A DNA stretch of 64,000 nucleotides. Origin: JACRAO01 sp964490895 (GTDB lineage Bacteria > Bdellovibrionota > UBA1018). A model generated the notes under the pieces. It was given only the letters and a program-made list of their open reading frames with translations, was not told where the DNA came from and did no database searches. How positions within the stretch are numbered: the first letter of the stretch is position 1; each line of letters opens with the position of its first letter. The position numbers were made by a program, and so were the translations under genes. The stretch spans positions 1 to 64,000 of the forward strand of contig CAZBEI010000118.1 in NCBI GenBank assembly GCA_964490895.1, written 5' to 3'. Below, one piece after another: positions 32,120-40,004 of the stretch.

Positions 32120-33427
32120 ATGGTTAAAAAAAAGTTTCAAATTGATCAGGCTGAAAAAAATGAAGGTCAGGTGATTACAGCTCAAGGGTGGGTTTATGGG
32201 CTTAGGAGTTCTGGAAAAATCAAATTTTTGATCCTTCGAGACGGAACAGGGCTCATGCAGTGTGTGTTTTTTAAGGGAGAGTGCCCAGGGCAGTGCAATG
32301 AAGAATCCTTTTTAGAATTTGAAAAACTCACTCAAGAGACCTCTGTCGAAATTACTGGAAAATTAAAAAAAGAACCTCGTTCGCCCGGAGGTTATGAAAT
32401 GGCCGTGGAGTCCTTAAAGATTTTTCAGATTGCAGAACCCTATCCTATTTCTCCAAAAGAACATGGAACCGAATTTTTGATGAGCCAAAGACACCTTTGG
32501 ATTCGCAGTCAAAGGCAATGGGCTATTTTGAGAATTCGTGCTGAAATTATTAAGGTTATTGCTGAATTTTATGACAACCGAGGCTTTGTTCGCTTTGATG
32601 CTCCAATTTTGACTCCCAGTGCTTGCGAAGGAGCTTCGACTTTATTTAAGACTGATTATTTTGAAGAAAAGGCTTTTCTTACCCAATCGGGTCAACTCTA
32701 TGGCGAAACAGGGGCCATGGCGTTTTCGAATATCTATGTTTTTGGTCCGACCTTTCGAGCTGAAAAATCTAAAACCCGAAAACACCTCACTGAGTTTTGG
32801 ATGGTGGAGCCTGAGATGGCTTTTTATGACCTAGAGGACAATATGAAGTTAGCTGAGGAGTTTGTGGAATACGTTATCCAAACAGTCGTTTCTCGGAAAA
32901 CTCCAGAACTGAAAATTTTAGAGCGAGACTTAGGTAAACTCGAATGTGTTAGAGCACCCTTTCCAAAAATTTCGTATGACGAAGCGCTTGGGATTTTAGA
33001 AAAAAAAGGGGTGGGGGTGCCCTGGGGAGAGGATTTTGGAGCCCCCCACGAAACTGCATTGGGCGAAGAATTTAAGAAACCCGTTTTTGTGCATCACATG
33101 CCTGCTCAAATCAAATCTTTTTATTTCAAACAATCGGATTCGGGAAAGTATGCGCTCGGCTGTGATCTCATTGCTCCAGATGGGTATGGCGAAATTATTG
33201 GAGGTGGAGAACGCGAAGCGGATTATGAGACCTTAAAGCGACGTATCATGGAACACGGATTAAAAGAGGAAGATTACAGTTGGTACTTAGACCTACGCCG
33301 TTACGGGTCAGTTCCACATGCTGGATTTGGAATGGGTCTTGAGCGCACGGTGGCCTGGATTACTGGTGTAGAACATGTCCGAGAGACGACTCCCTACCCC
33401 AGAATGCTACACGTACTGAGGCCTTAA
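32120..33427 (+). CDS. asnS: Asparaginyl-tRNA synthetase
   Basis: 435 aa class IIb synthetase. N-terminal OB-fold (about 18-110, 'VITAQGWVYGLRSSGKIKFL'), then the catalytic core: motif 2 region 'FGPTFRAEKSKTRKHLTEFW' (about 211-230) and motif 3 'HAGFGMGLERTVAWITG' (about 400-416). It charges tRNA-Asn directly. The 'TRKHLTEFWMVEPEM' segment favours AsnRS over AspRS. It begins 6 nt after pepA and is probably co-transcribed. Length fits the family. Confidence 0.92.
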   Translation: MVKKKFQIDQAEKNEGQVITAQGWVYGLRSSGKIKFLILRDGTGLMQCVFFKGECPGQCNEESFLEFEKLTQETSVEITGKLKKEPRSPGGYEMAVESLKIFQIAEPYPISPKEHGTEFLMSQRHLWIRSQRQWAILRIRAEIIKVIAEFYDNRGFVRFDAPILTPSACEGASTLFKTDYFEEKAFLTQSGQLYGETGAMAFSNIYVFGPTFRAEKSKTRKHLTEFWMVEPEMAFYDLEDNMKLAEEFVEYVIQTVVSRKTPELKILERDLGKLECVRAPFPKISYDEALGILEKKGVGVPWGEDFGAPHETALGEEFKKPVFVHHMPAQIKSFYFKQSDSGKYALGCDLIAPDGYGEIIGGGEREADYETLKRRIMEHGLKEEDYSWYLDLRRYGSVPHAGFGMGLERTVAWITGVEHVRETTPYPRMLHVLRP

Positions 33428-33540
33428 AGTCTTTTAGTTTTAAAAAATCCAAGTTTTTTCCTTGTCTGGCCTTGTTGCAAGCGACAGTTTAATGACAGAA
33501 TAAAATACGCTCTCTCTAAAAGCCGCTTGGGGCATGGATC

Positions 33541-33649
33541 TGGGGATAACTTTTTACTAAAGCGTAAAAAAACGTCTATATAAGGGAAAATATTTAGCAA
33601 TATCATTATGTTATCTATTGTGGATAACTATGGTAATAGGTGTGGATAA
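33541..33649. other. Cluster of three DnaA-box-like sites
   Basis: TGTGGATAA, the complement of the perfect DnaA box TTATCCACA, occurs at 33619-33627 and 33641-33649, 22 bp apart and in the same orientation. A near match (TGGGGATAA) is at 33541-33549. Between the first and second lies an AT-rich stretch. The cluster fills the gap between the convergent asnS and rodZ genes. It could be a chromosomal origin element or a DnaA-titration site; dnaA, dnaN or gidA are not in view. Confidence 0.5.
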
Positions 33650-33650
33650 C

Positions 33651-34643
33651 TTACGGATTTTGATGGGATTGTGGAACTTGTTTTGGAAGTGGTCTTTCGC
33701 CAGGAAAAGCTTCCTCAACAGTATCAATGAGTTCTGATGGAAAAAACAGGGTTGGAGTATTCTTGAGTAACCTTAGTTTCGGCTCAGTGCCCAAAACCCG
33801 ATAGCCACTTTGATTTAAGTTATAGCTTATTGCGTCAGAATCAGAGGCTTGAAATCGAATTGATTTATTTGCTCTCAAAACTAAAATCCTATCTTTCCTA
33901 AAAGGAAACATCATGATGGGCTTCTCATCTACCTGGTAACGTATCCATAGATCTGAAAGGGATTTAAAAAGAACTTTGAATTTAACTTCTGAAGCTTTCA
34001 AATCTGAGCCAGAATGGAGCGGGTCAGGGTGCTCAGAGGCAAGAGGAGAAGGTGCTGCCGAGGGGACAGGTGTCACAGTTGGAGCCACAGATGGAATTGG
34101 GGTTGGAATTGGGGTTAGAATTAGAGACACAGCTGGAGACGCAGATGGGATTGCTTTTACATGAATGGATTTGAGCTTTTCTAAATTTGCTTTCCGATGG
34201 TGCCTAAAAGAAGGTTTCAGAACCAGAATCAAAACTCCACCCAATAAGACAAATCCTCCCATAATTGCCCAGAGCAAAGTTCGGCTTTGTTCTCCTTCGC
34301 GTTTTTCGAAAGCATAACCCATGTGGCCTTTTTCTTGTGTAGGGCGCTCGCTCGTTTTTTCGTTTAAATAGGAATTGTACTTGGTCAAAATTTCTTTGGG
34401 ATCAAGTCCCACAAATCGCGCATAGGCGGTTACAAAACCTCGCACAAAAGGTTTGGCTGGCAGGTCTGAAAAGCGATCAGCTTCTAAAAGGTGAATCAGC
34501 TTTACGTTAATTTTTGTAGCAGACGCAACCTGCTCAATTGTCATTCCTCGTTTTTCTCGCTCTCCTCTTAAGAATGCGCCTAGGCTGATGCCTAAACTCG
34601 TGCCTAAACTCGTGCCTAAGTTCGTGTTTGATTCTTGCGTCAT
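33651..34643 (-). CDS. rodZ: RodZ-like membrane protein with HTH domain
   Basis: 330 aa: helix-turn-helix (about 22-90, 'LRGEREKRGMTIEQVASATK'), one membrane helix (about 124-142), a Pro/Ser/Thr linker (about 165-205) and a C-terminal DUF4115-type beta domain (about 215-290). RodZ anchors MreB to the membrane and sets rod shape. Two repeat tracts are visible: GTSL units at residues 9-20 (12-bp DNA repeat, about 34590-34626) and TPIP units in the linker (about 34090-34125). It starts 1 nt after the TPR lipoprotein gene, so the two are one transcript. Confidence 0.82.
   Translation of the reverse strand: MTQESNTNLGTSLGTSLGISLGAFLRGEREKRGMTIEQVASATKINVKLIHLLEADRFSDLPAKPFVRGFVTAYARFVGLDPKEILTKYNSYLNEKTSERPTQEKGHMGYAFEKREGEQSRTLLWAIMGGFVLLGGVLILVLKPSFRHHRKANLEKLKSIHVKAIPSASPAVSLILTPIPTPIPSVAPTVTPVPSAAPSPLASEHPDPLHSGSDLKASEVKFKVLFKSLSDLWIRYQVDEKPIMMFPFRKDRILVLRANKSIRFQASDSDAISYNLNQSGYRVLGTEPKLRLLKNTPTLFFPSELIDTVEEAFPGERPLPKQVPQSHQNP
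34590..34626. repeat. 12-bp tandem repeat at the start of rodZ
   Basis: Three units of CTAAACTCGTGC-type sequence (plus a diverged fourth) encode GTSLGTSLGISLG ahead of the HTH domain on the minus strand. Confidence 0.8.
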
Positions 34644-34644
34644 A

Positions 34645-35415
34645 TTAAGGGATGTATTTTAGTTGATCCATAGCTTGATCTGCATATTTCGTATCCGAAA
34701 AATTGCGCTTAATTTCTATAAACTTTTTTCGTGCTTTTTCGTATTCCTTGTTTTTCTCATATATTAAACCCAATGCCAAATGTGCTTCAGCAAATCCAGC
34801 GCAAAACTTTTTTGTGGCCAAACTGTAGTTTTTTTCAGCATCTCCATATTTATTTTCAATGAGACTAATATGCCCTAAATAGTAATAAGCCACACAGGCA
34901 CCTTTTTGAAATTCCGTGACAGCATGATTCAGGCTCTCCTCTGATTTTTTGTAGTTTTCTTTTCTATAGTATAAAATTCCTAGGTTTGTATAGGCCTTAT
35001 AAGCGTCCCGATAAAGAGTGTCATGAGAGGCTTGAATCAGCGGTGGCTCAGCTTCATTGTATCTTCCCAAGTCCAGATAAATTTTTCCCAAGGTGTTATT
35101 GGCCTCAGAATACGTCGGATACAAATCCACTGCTTTTTTAGCTTCTTCGATAGCTCGTTTGAGATCTTTTTTTGCGTAATAAGCCAAAGCTCTCGTGTGG
35201 TGGAGTTCTGGAAGTTTGGGGTCATAACTTTCGGCTTGAGCTAAACTTTGAAGAGCTCCTGTAGAATCACCTTCGACCAGGCTCCCGTTGGCAACTTCAA
35301 CGAGGAGTCGTGCTCTTTCGGTGGCGGAAAGGGGTTTGTGTCCACCCGAAGTACCCATCATTTGAGCACACCCTATGAAAACAACGCAAAAAGCTAAGAC
35401 TAAGAATTTTGTCAT
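34645..35415 (-). CDS. TPR lipoprotein (PilF/PilW-like)
   Basis: 256 aa lipoprotein: lipobox 'FIGC' (Cys16). At least five tetratricopeptide repeats follow (for example 'LHHTRALAYYAKKDLKRAIE', 'ANNTLGKIYLDLGRYNEAEP', 'AYTNLGILYYRKENYKKSEE', 'AHLALGLIYEKNKEYEKA'). The size and TPR number match PilF/PilW, the pilotin for the type IV pilus secretin PilQ, and this gene neighbours rodZ in many proteobacteria. A specific pilus role is inferred. Upstream is the rRNA methyltransferase gene on the same strand (46 nt). Confidence 0.75.
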   Translation of the reverse strand: MTKFLVLAFCVVFIGCAQMMGTSGGHKPLSATERARLLVEVANGSLVEGDSTGALQSLAQAESYDPKLPELHHTRALAYYAKKDLKRAIEEAKKAVDLYPTYSEANNTLGKIYLDLGRYNEAEPPLIQASHDTLYRDAYKAYTNLGILYYRKENYKKSEESLNHAVTEFQKGACVAYYYLGHISLIENKYGDAEKNYSLATKKFCAGFAEAHLALGLIYEKNKEYEKARKKFIEIKRNFSDTKYADQAMDQLKYIP

Positions 35416-35461
35416 GAGTAGGATTCCCCTCCTATCAAGTTAAGTTGCAATACCCATTTTG

Positions 35462-36547
35462 TCAAAGGAGCAGCAGCCCCACAGCTTCGACATGTGGCGT
35501 TTGTGGAAAAAAGTCAAAAACTGAAATTTTTTTCAACTTCCAACCCTTTTTGACAAACCGCGAGAGATCTTTGGCCCAAGAGTCTGCATCACATCCCACC
35601 AAGACGATCTCCACAACTCCAAGCCTCTTTAAGGCATGCTCCATTTCTACAAAGTTGGGCCCGAGTCCTTCGCGAGGTGGATCCAAAATTGCTGAGCCAT
35701 CTTGTGGGAGCTTTTTCTGAGCCATCAGCCACGGCAACACTCCCGAGCGGATAAAAAAATAATTTGCAGGACTATTTTTTTGAAGGGACGCATAAGTATC
35801 AATACAATAAATGGTTTTCATTTTTGGAGAAAAAGGCATCGAAAGGTTTCCAGAACCTCCATACAAGTCCAAAAGAATGGAGCCTCGGGTGATATTTTGA
35901 GAAATCCAAGACTTTAATTTTTCATTTTGCTCGTTATTGACTTGGCTAAATCCGAGTGCCGCATGGGGAGCATTCCAGGTTGTTTTTACGCTGGGCTGGG
36001 GCTCTTGGGTGAGTTCAACCTCTACCTTATAAGGTGTTTTCAGTTCTTTCCCCTTGAGTTTGATTTCATTCCACTGGGCATTGATTAGGGGATGTGCGAT
36101 TTTGCATTCCTCAACTGAGATCACGTTATGACTTCCAGGGGCATAAAAACCCAATCTGTCACTAAAGCCTCTCAACTGTACTCGATTGCGATATCCCCAG
36201 GCAACGGTGGCCGGAAATTCTTCGCACTCAAGTGGGATCTGAACTTGCGCTCTACCTAAGGCATGTTTTAGGCCTAAAAATTTAGTTTTCCACTGTAATT
36301 CGTAGGGAATGTGTTGCCATTGACAACCCCCACATTTTGTAAAAACAGGGCACGGAGGGTTTACTCTCTCGGGAGAGGGCTCTAGAATTTCGACGAGTTT
36401 TCCCTGGGAGTAGTTTTTTTTCTCTTCTAATATTTCAACCTCAACGAGATCCCCTGGAGCGGTAAATGGGATAAAGATCGTTTTACCGTTTGGGCCTAGA
36501 GCCACTCCAGCCCCTCCTCGGGAGAGGTCTTTTACGCGTACTTGCAT
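35462..36547 (-). CDS. 23S rRNA m5U methyltransferase, RlmD/RumA-type
   Basis: 361 aa. N-terminal TRAM domain (about 1-58, 'VKDLSRGGAGVA'), then iron-sulphur cysteines 'CPVFTKCGGCQW' (about 66-77) with a fourth in 'VEECKIAH', and a SAM-dependent methyltransferase domain: 'LLDLYGGSGNLSMPF' (about 224), 'ILDPPREGLG' (about 285) and the catalytic Cys in 'LVGCDADSWAKDL' (about 316). It methylates uridine C5 in 23S rRNA or tRNA; which site is undecided. Head of a minus-strand set with the TPR lipoprotein and rodZ; divergent from lepA. Confidence 0.85.
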   Translation of the reverse strand: MQVRVKDLSRGGAGVALGPNGKTIFIPFTAPGDLVEVEILEEKKNYSQGKLVEILEPSPERVNPPCPVFTKCGGCQWQHIPYELQWKTKFLGLKHALGRAQVQIPLECEEFPATVAWGYRNRVQLRGFSDRLGFYAPGSHNVISVEECKIAHPLINAQWNEIKLKGKELKTPYKVEVELTQEPQPSVKTTWNAPHAALGFSQVNNEQNEKLKSWISQNITRGSILLDLYGGSGNLSMPFSPKMKTIYCIDTYASLQKNSPANYFFIRSGVLPWLMAQKKLPQDGSAILDPPREGLGPNFVEMEHALKRLGVVEIVLVGCDADSWAKDLSRFVKKGWKLKKISVFDFFPQTPHVEAVGLLLL

Positions 36548-36582
36548 ACATACTGTAATAAGCTTGAATGGGACGAGAAGTC

Positions 36583-38397
36583 ATGACAAAAAAGGGTCTC
36601 ATGCCCAAGAAAATTCGCAATTTCTGCATCATCGCTCACATTGATCACGGCAAATCCACTCTTGCAGATCGATTATTGGAAAAAACAGGCACTGTTTCGT
36701 CGCGAGAAATGGAAGCTCAATTCCTAGACAACATGGATATTGAACGCGAGCGAGGGATTACGATCAAAGCCCGAAGTGTACGGCTCAAATATCGCAGTAA
36801 AAAAGGCGAAGACTATATTTTGAATTTAATCGATACGCCAGGACATGTCGATTTTACTTACGAAGTCTCTCGAAGCTTAGCCGCTTGCGAAGGGGCTATC
36901 TTAGTGGTTGATGCCTCGCAAGGAGTCGAAGCACAAACCCTGGCCAATGTTTTTATGGCTTTAGATAACAATCTCGAAGTTTTTCCAGTCATCAATAAAA
37001 TCGACCTGCCTGCGGCAGATCCTGAGCGAGTATTAAAAGAGATCGAAGAGATGATTGGCCTTGTAGACATAAAAAGAGCACTTCTCTGTAGTGCTAAGGC
37101 TGGAATTGGAATTAGCGAAGTTTTAGAGTCTGTGATCGAGCATTTTCCACCCCCCAAAGACGAAGACGCTAAGCCTCTCAAAGCCCTTATTTTCGACAGC
37201 TGGTATGACGCCTATCAAGGAGTCATTGCGCTTTGTCGGATTTTTGAGGGGAAAGTAAAAAAAGGTGCAAGGATTAAGCTTTATCATGTGGGTAAGGAAT
37301 TCGAAGTTCAGCGTTTAGGAGTTTTTTCTCCCCATTTTACAGATGTAGAGGAGTTGGGCGGTGGAGAAGTTGGGGCTATCGTCTGTGGAATCAGAGATGT
37401 GAGAGACATGAAAGTGGGCGACACAATCATGGACGCACAAAACCCTGCTGCTCTGCCACTCGAGGGCTTCAAGGAAGTCAAACCCATGGTCTTTAGCGGT
37501 GTTTACCCCATTGACGCTGATCGCTATAATGATTTAAAAGAGTCCTTAGAAAAACTGAAGCTCAATGACTCTTCTATTAGTTGGGAACCGGAGACCTCCA
37601 CTGCTCTCGGCTTTGGATTTCGGTGTGGTTTTCTTGGGCTTTTGCACATGGATGTCGTCCAAGAGCGTTTGGAGAGAGAATATCACCTCGACCTCATCAC
37701 AACAGCTCCCTCTGTTGTCTATCGAGTCATTAAAACAGATGGCAAGATTTTGCGTGTTGACAATCCCTCTAAGCTTCCAGATCTCACTCAAATTCAAGTG
37801 ATCGAAGAACCTTACATTTTGCTCACCATCCATTTGCCGGCAGAATACGTGGGCGCTGCCATGACGCTTCTCAATGACCGACGTGGAATCCAAAAAAAAA
37901 TGGATTATTTGGCACATGATCGTGTTATTTTAGTTTACGAAATGCCACTCAATGAGATGGTGTTTGATTTTTATGATCGACTAAAAAGCATCACCAAGGG
38001 TTATGCTTCGATGGACTATGAGCTCAAAGATTATAGGCCATCAGATCTTATTAAACTCGATATTTTGATCAATGGAGACCCTGTAGATGCGCTTTCTTTG
38101 ATTATCCATCGAGAAAAAGCCATTTATCGTGGAAGAGAACTCGTTAAGAAAATGAAGGAACTTATCTCAAGGCAGATGTTCGAAGTGGCAATCCAGGCTG
38201 CGATTGGCTCTAAAATAATCGCCCGAGAAACCGTGTCTGCACTACGTAAAAATGTCACCGCCAAGTGTTACGGCGGAGATATCTCACGAAAAAGAAAGCT
38301 GCTAGAAAAGCAAAAAGAAGGTAAAAAGAGAATGAAACAAATTGGAGTTGTAGAAATTCCGCAAGAAGCTTTTTTAGCGGTTTTAAAAGTGGATTGA
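36583..38397 (+). CDS. lepA: Elongation factor 4 (LepA)
   Basis: About 604 aa translational GTPase. G1 'AHIDHGKST', the effector-region sequence 'ERERGITIKARSVRL', 'DTPGHVDF' (G3) and 'NKIDLP' (G4) are all visible, followed by domains II-V and the LepA-specific C-terminal domain ending 'KKRMKQIGVVEIPQEAF'. EF-4 acts on the ribosome during initiation or stalled translocation. I prefer the ATG at 36583 behind a purine-rich GAGAAG; an in-frame ATG at 36568 adds five residues. The stop lies inside the first copy of a 21-bp repeat that carries the next gene's start. Confidence 0.95.
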   Translation: MTKKGLMPKKIRNFCIIAHIDHGKSTLADRLLEKTGTVSSREMEAQFLDNMDIERERGITIKARSVRLKYRSKKGEDYILNLIDTPGHVDFTYEVSRSLAACEGAILVVDASQGVEAQTLANVFMALDNNLEVFPVINKIDLPAADPERVLKEIEEMIGLVDIKRALLCSAKAGIGISEVLESVIEHFPPPKDEDAKPLKALIFDSWYDAYQGVIALCRIFEGKVKKGARIKLYHVGKEFEVQRLGVFSPHFTDVEELGGGEVGAIVCGIRDVRDMKVGDTIMDAQNPAALPLEGFKEVKPMVFSGVYPIDADRYNDLKESLEKLKLNDSSISWEPETSTALGFGFRCGFLGLLHMDVVQERLEREYHLDLITTAPSVVYRVIKTDGKILRVDNPSKLPDLTQIQVIEEPYILLTIHLPAEYVGAAMTLLNDRRGIQKKMDYLAHDRVILVYEMPLNEMVFDFYDRLKSITKGYASMDYELKDYRPSDLIKLDILINGDPVDALSLIIHREKAIYRGRELVKKMKELISRQMFEVAIQAAIGSKIIARETVSALRKNVTAKCYGGDISRKRKLLEKQKEGKKRMKQIGVVEIPQEAFLAVLKVD

Positions 38398-38455
38398 CGT
38401 AGGCAATAAATGGATTGTCGTAGGCAATAAATGAATTGACGTAGGCAATAAATGG
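38393..38455 (+). repeat. Three 21-bp tandem repeats carrying the start site of the signal-peptidase-like gene
   Basis: Units at 38393-38413, 38414-38434 and 38435-38455 (ATTG[AT]CGTAGGCAATAAATG[GA]) differ at only two positions. Each holds a weak Shine-Dalgarno (TAGG) and an ATG. The first contains the lepA stop codon; its ATG opens a 6-codon frame, the second a 2-codon frame, and the third starts the gene at 38452. Confidence 0.9.
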
Positions 38456-39078
38456 ATATTCTGAAACATTACGGATTTGCAGTTTTAATAGCTGTCTTTT
38501 TAGCACTTTTTATTCGTTTTTTTTTAATCGAAGCCTATCGCATACCGGTTGTAGCGATGAGGCCCACCCTAGAAGCAGGAGACACTATTTTTGTATCCAA
38601 ATGGGATTTTGGAATTTTTAAACGAAAGCCACGGTATGGCGAAGTCATTTTATTCTCGCCCCCAGAAGATCCAGGCGTGGATTATATCAAACGAGTGGTC
38701 GGATTGTCGGGAGATACAGTAGAAATTAAAAACGGAAAAGTGATTCTAAATAGCCAAGTCTTGGAAGTGCCTACGAGCACACAGTCGATATGTGGAAAAG
38801 AAAAAATTTTGGAGACGGTTTACCCCGTTTGCTGGGAACCCCCTTTGATTGAAGATCGAGAGCCACTAAAAATTCCACAAGACTCTATTTTTGTGTTAGC
38901 CGATTTAAGGACTCAATTGCCCGGAAAGGCAAAGAGAGGATGGAGAGTGATCCCACTCTCTTCGCTCAAGGGCAAGCCCCGCTGGATTTGGTTGTCCATC
39001 ACACCCTCTTTGCGCTCAGGAGAAAGTTCTTGGTTTTCTAGAATTAGGTTCGAAAGAATGTTTAGGGATATACAATGA
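38452..39078 (+). CDS. Signal peptidase I homologue lacking the catalytic serine
   Basis: 208 aa, one N-terminal membrane helix (about 8-27) and the S26 fold. Box D is intact, with the general-base Lys in 'DYIKRVVGLSGDTVEI' (about 83). In box B the sequence is 'IPVVAMRPTLEAGD', where signal peptidases have '(S)GSMxPTL': the nucleophilic Ser is Ala (GCG codon). Box E (GDNRxxSxDSR) is replaced by 'LADLRTQLPGKAKRGW'. So it is probably not a peptidase. It may bind or regulate a substrate or a true LepB, or be decaying. It overlaps pyrB by 4 nt, in a row from lepA to ddl. Confidence 0.85.
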   Translation: MDILKHYGFAVLIAVFLALFIRFFLIEAYRIPVVAMRPTLEAGDTIFVSKWDFGIFKRKPRYGEVILFSPPEDPGVDYIKRVVGLSGDTVEIKNGKVILNSQVLEVPTSTQSICGKEKILETVYPVCWEPPLIEDREPLKIPQDSIFVLADLRTQLPGKAKRGWRVIPLSSLKGKPRWIWLSITPSLRSGESSWFSRIRFERMFRDIQ

Positions 39079-40004
39079 AACGAGGGCTCTTAACGGCAGA
39101 GGAGTTAAGTCTAGAAGAAATTCGATTCTTACTAAAAGCCGCCAGAAAATTTTCGGCTGCAATGGATAAGGATAATGTCCCTCCTTTTTTATCAGGAAAA
39201 ACAGTGGTGAATTTATTTTTCGAAAATTCGACCCGCACTCGAAGCTCATTTGAGTTGGCCACTCGAAAGTTGGGGGGGAGCATTTTAAATTTTTCGTCAA
39301 GCACTTCGAGTGTTCAAAAGGGCGAATCACTCATTGATACAGCCAAAAATATCCAAGCCCTGCGGCCACATTGTATAGTGGTAAGACATGCTTCTGCAGG
39401 ATCTCCGCAGGTTTTATCTCATTCCATTAGCATTCCAGTGATCAATGCAGGAGATGGCTTTCATGAGCACCCCACACAAGCCTTATTAGATGCCTACACA
39501 ATCGAAGAAAAACTAGGGAGTATAGCTAAAAAAAGGGTTTTGATTTTAGGAGATATTGCACACAGCAGGGTCGCTCGCTCCAATATCCATTTGCTCAAAA
39601 AGCTAGGGGCTCACCTCTCGGTCTGTGGTCCTCCCACTTTACTTCCACCTGAACCCGAGTGTTTGGGAGTGGAGTATAGTTATCATTTGGATGAACTCTT
39701 AAAAGATGCCGATGTGGTGATTGCTCTCCGAGTTCAACTCGAAAGACAAAATAAAATGCAAATTCCTACTTTGGCAGAGTATTCGCGCTTTTGGGGCATC
39801 AGCAGTGATCGAGCAAAACTCATGAAGCCCAAAGCCATTTTACTCCATCCCGGCCCGGTCAACAGAGGAGTTGAGATCCACTCCGAAGTTGCAGATGGGC
39901 CTTTCTCTGTCATTTTAGATCAAGTTTCTAATGGAATCGTGGTGCGCATGGCAGTTTTAGCTTCTGTCTGTGATTTCGAAGGAGTTCAAAAATGGATGAA
40001 ATAA
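39075..40004 (+). CDS. pyrB: Aspartate carbamoyltransferase catalytic subunit
   Basis: 309 aa. Carbamoyl-phosphate site 'STRTRSSFELA' (52-62), 'SSSTSSVQKGESLIDTA' with the Lys loop, 'HEHPTQALLDAYTI' (about 130) and 'LHPGPVNRGVEI' near the C-terminus. It condenses carbamoyl phosphate and aspartate, the first committed pyrimidine step. The regulatory PyrI is absent. It overlaps the signal-peptidase-like gene by 4 nt upstream and pyrC by 13 nt downstream, forming a pyrB-pyrC-carA run. No PyrR-type attenuator is visible ahead of pyrB. Confidence 0.95.
   Translation: MKRGLLTAEELSLEEIRFLLKAARKFSAAMDKDNVPPFLSGKTVVNLFFENSTRTRSSFELATRKLGGSILNFSSSTSSVQKGESLIDTAKNIQALRPHCIVVRHASAGSPQVLSHSISIPVINAGDGFHEHPTQALLDAYTIEEKLGSIAKKRVLILGDIAHSRVARSNIHLLKKLGAHLSVCGPPTLLPPEPECLGVEYSYHLDELLKDADVVIALRVQLERQNKMQIPTLAEYSRFWGISSDRAKLMKPKAILLHPGPVNRGVEIHSEVADGPFSVILDQVSNGIVVRMAVLASVCDFEGVQKWMK

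Noticed and set aside
33424..33606. 60-codon minus-strand frame in the asnS-rodZ gap
   Set aside because: No Shine-Dalgarno or recognisable domain, and it overlaps a DnaA-box-like site and the asnS end; unlikely to be coding.
38393..38455. Possible CRISPR array
   Set aside because: The 21-bp units are contiguous with no spacers and no cas genes are present; it is a plain tandem repeat.
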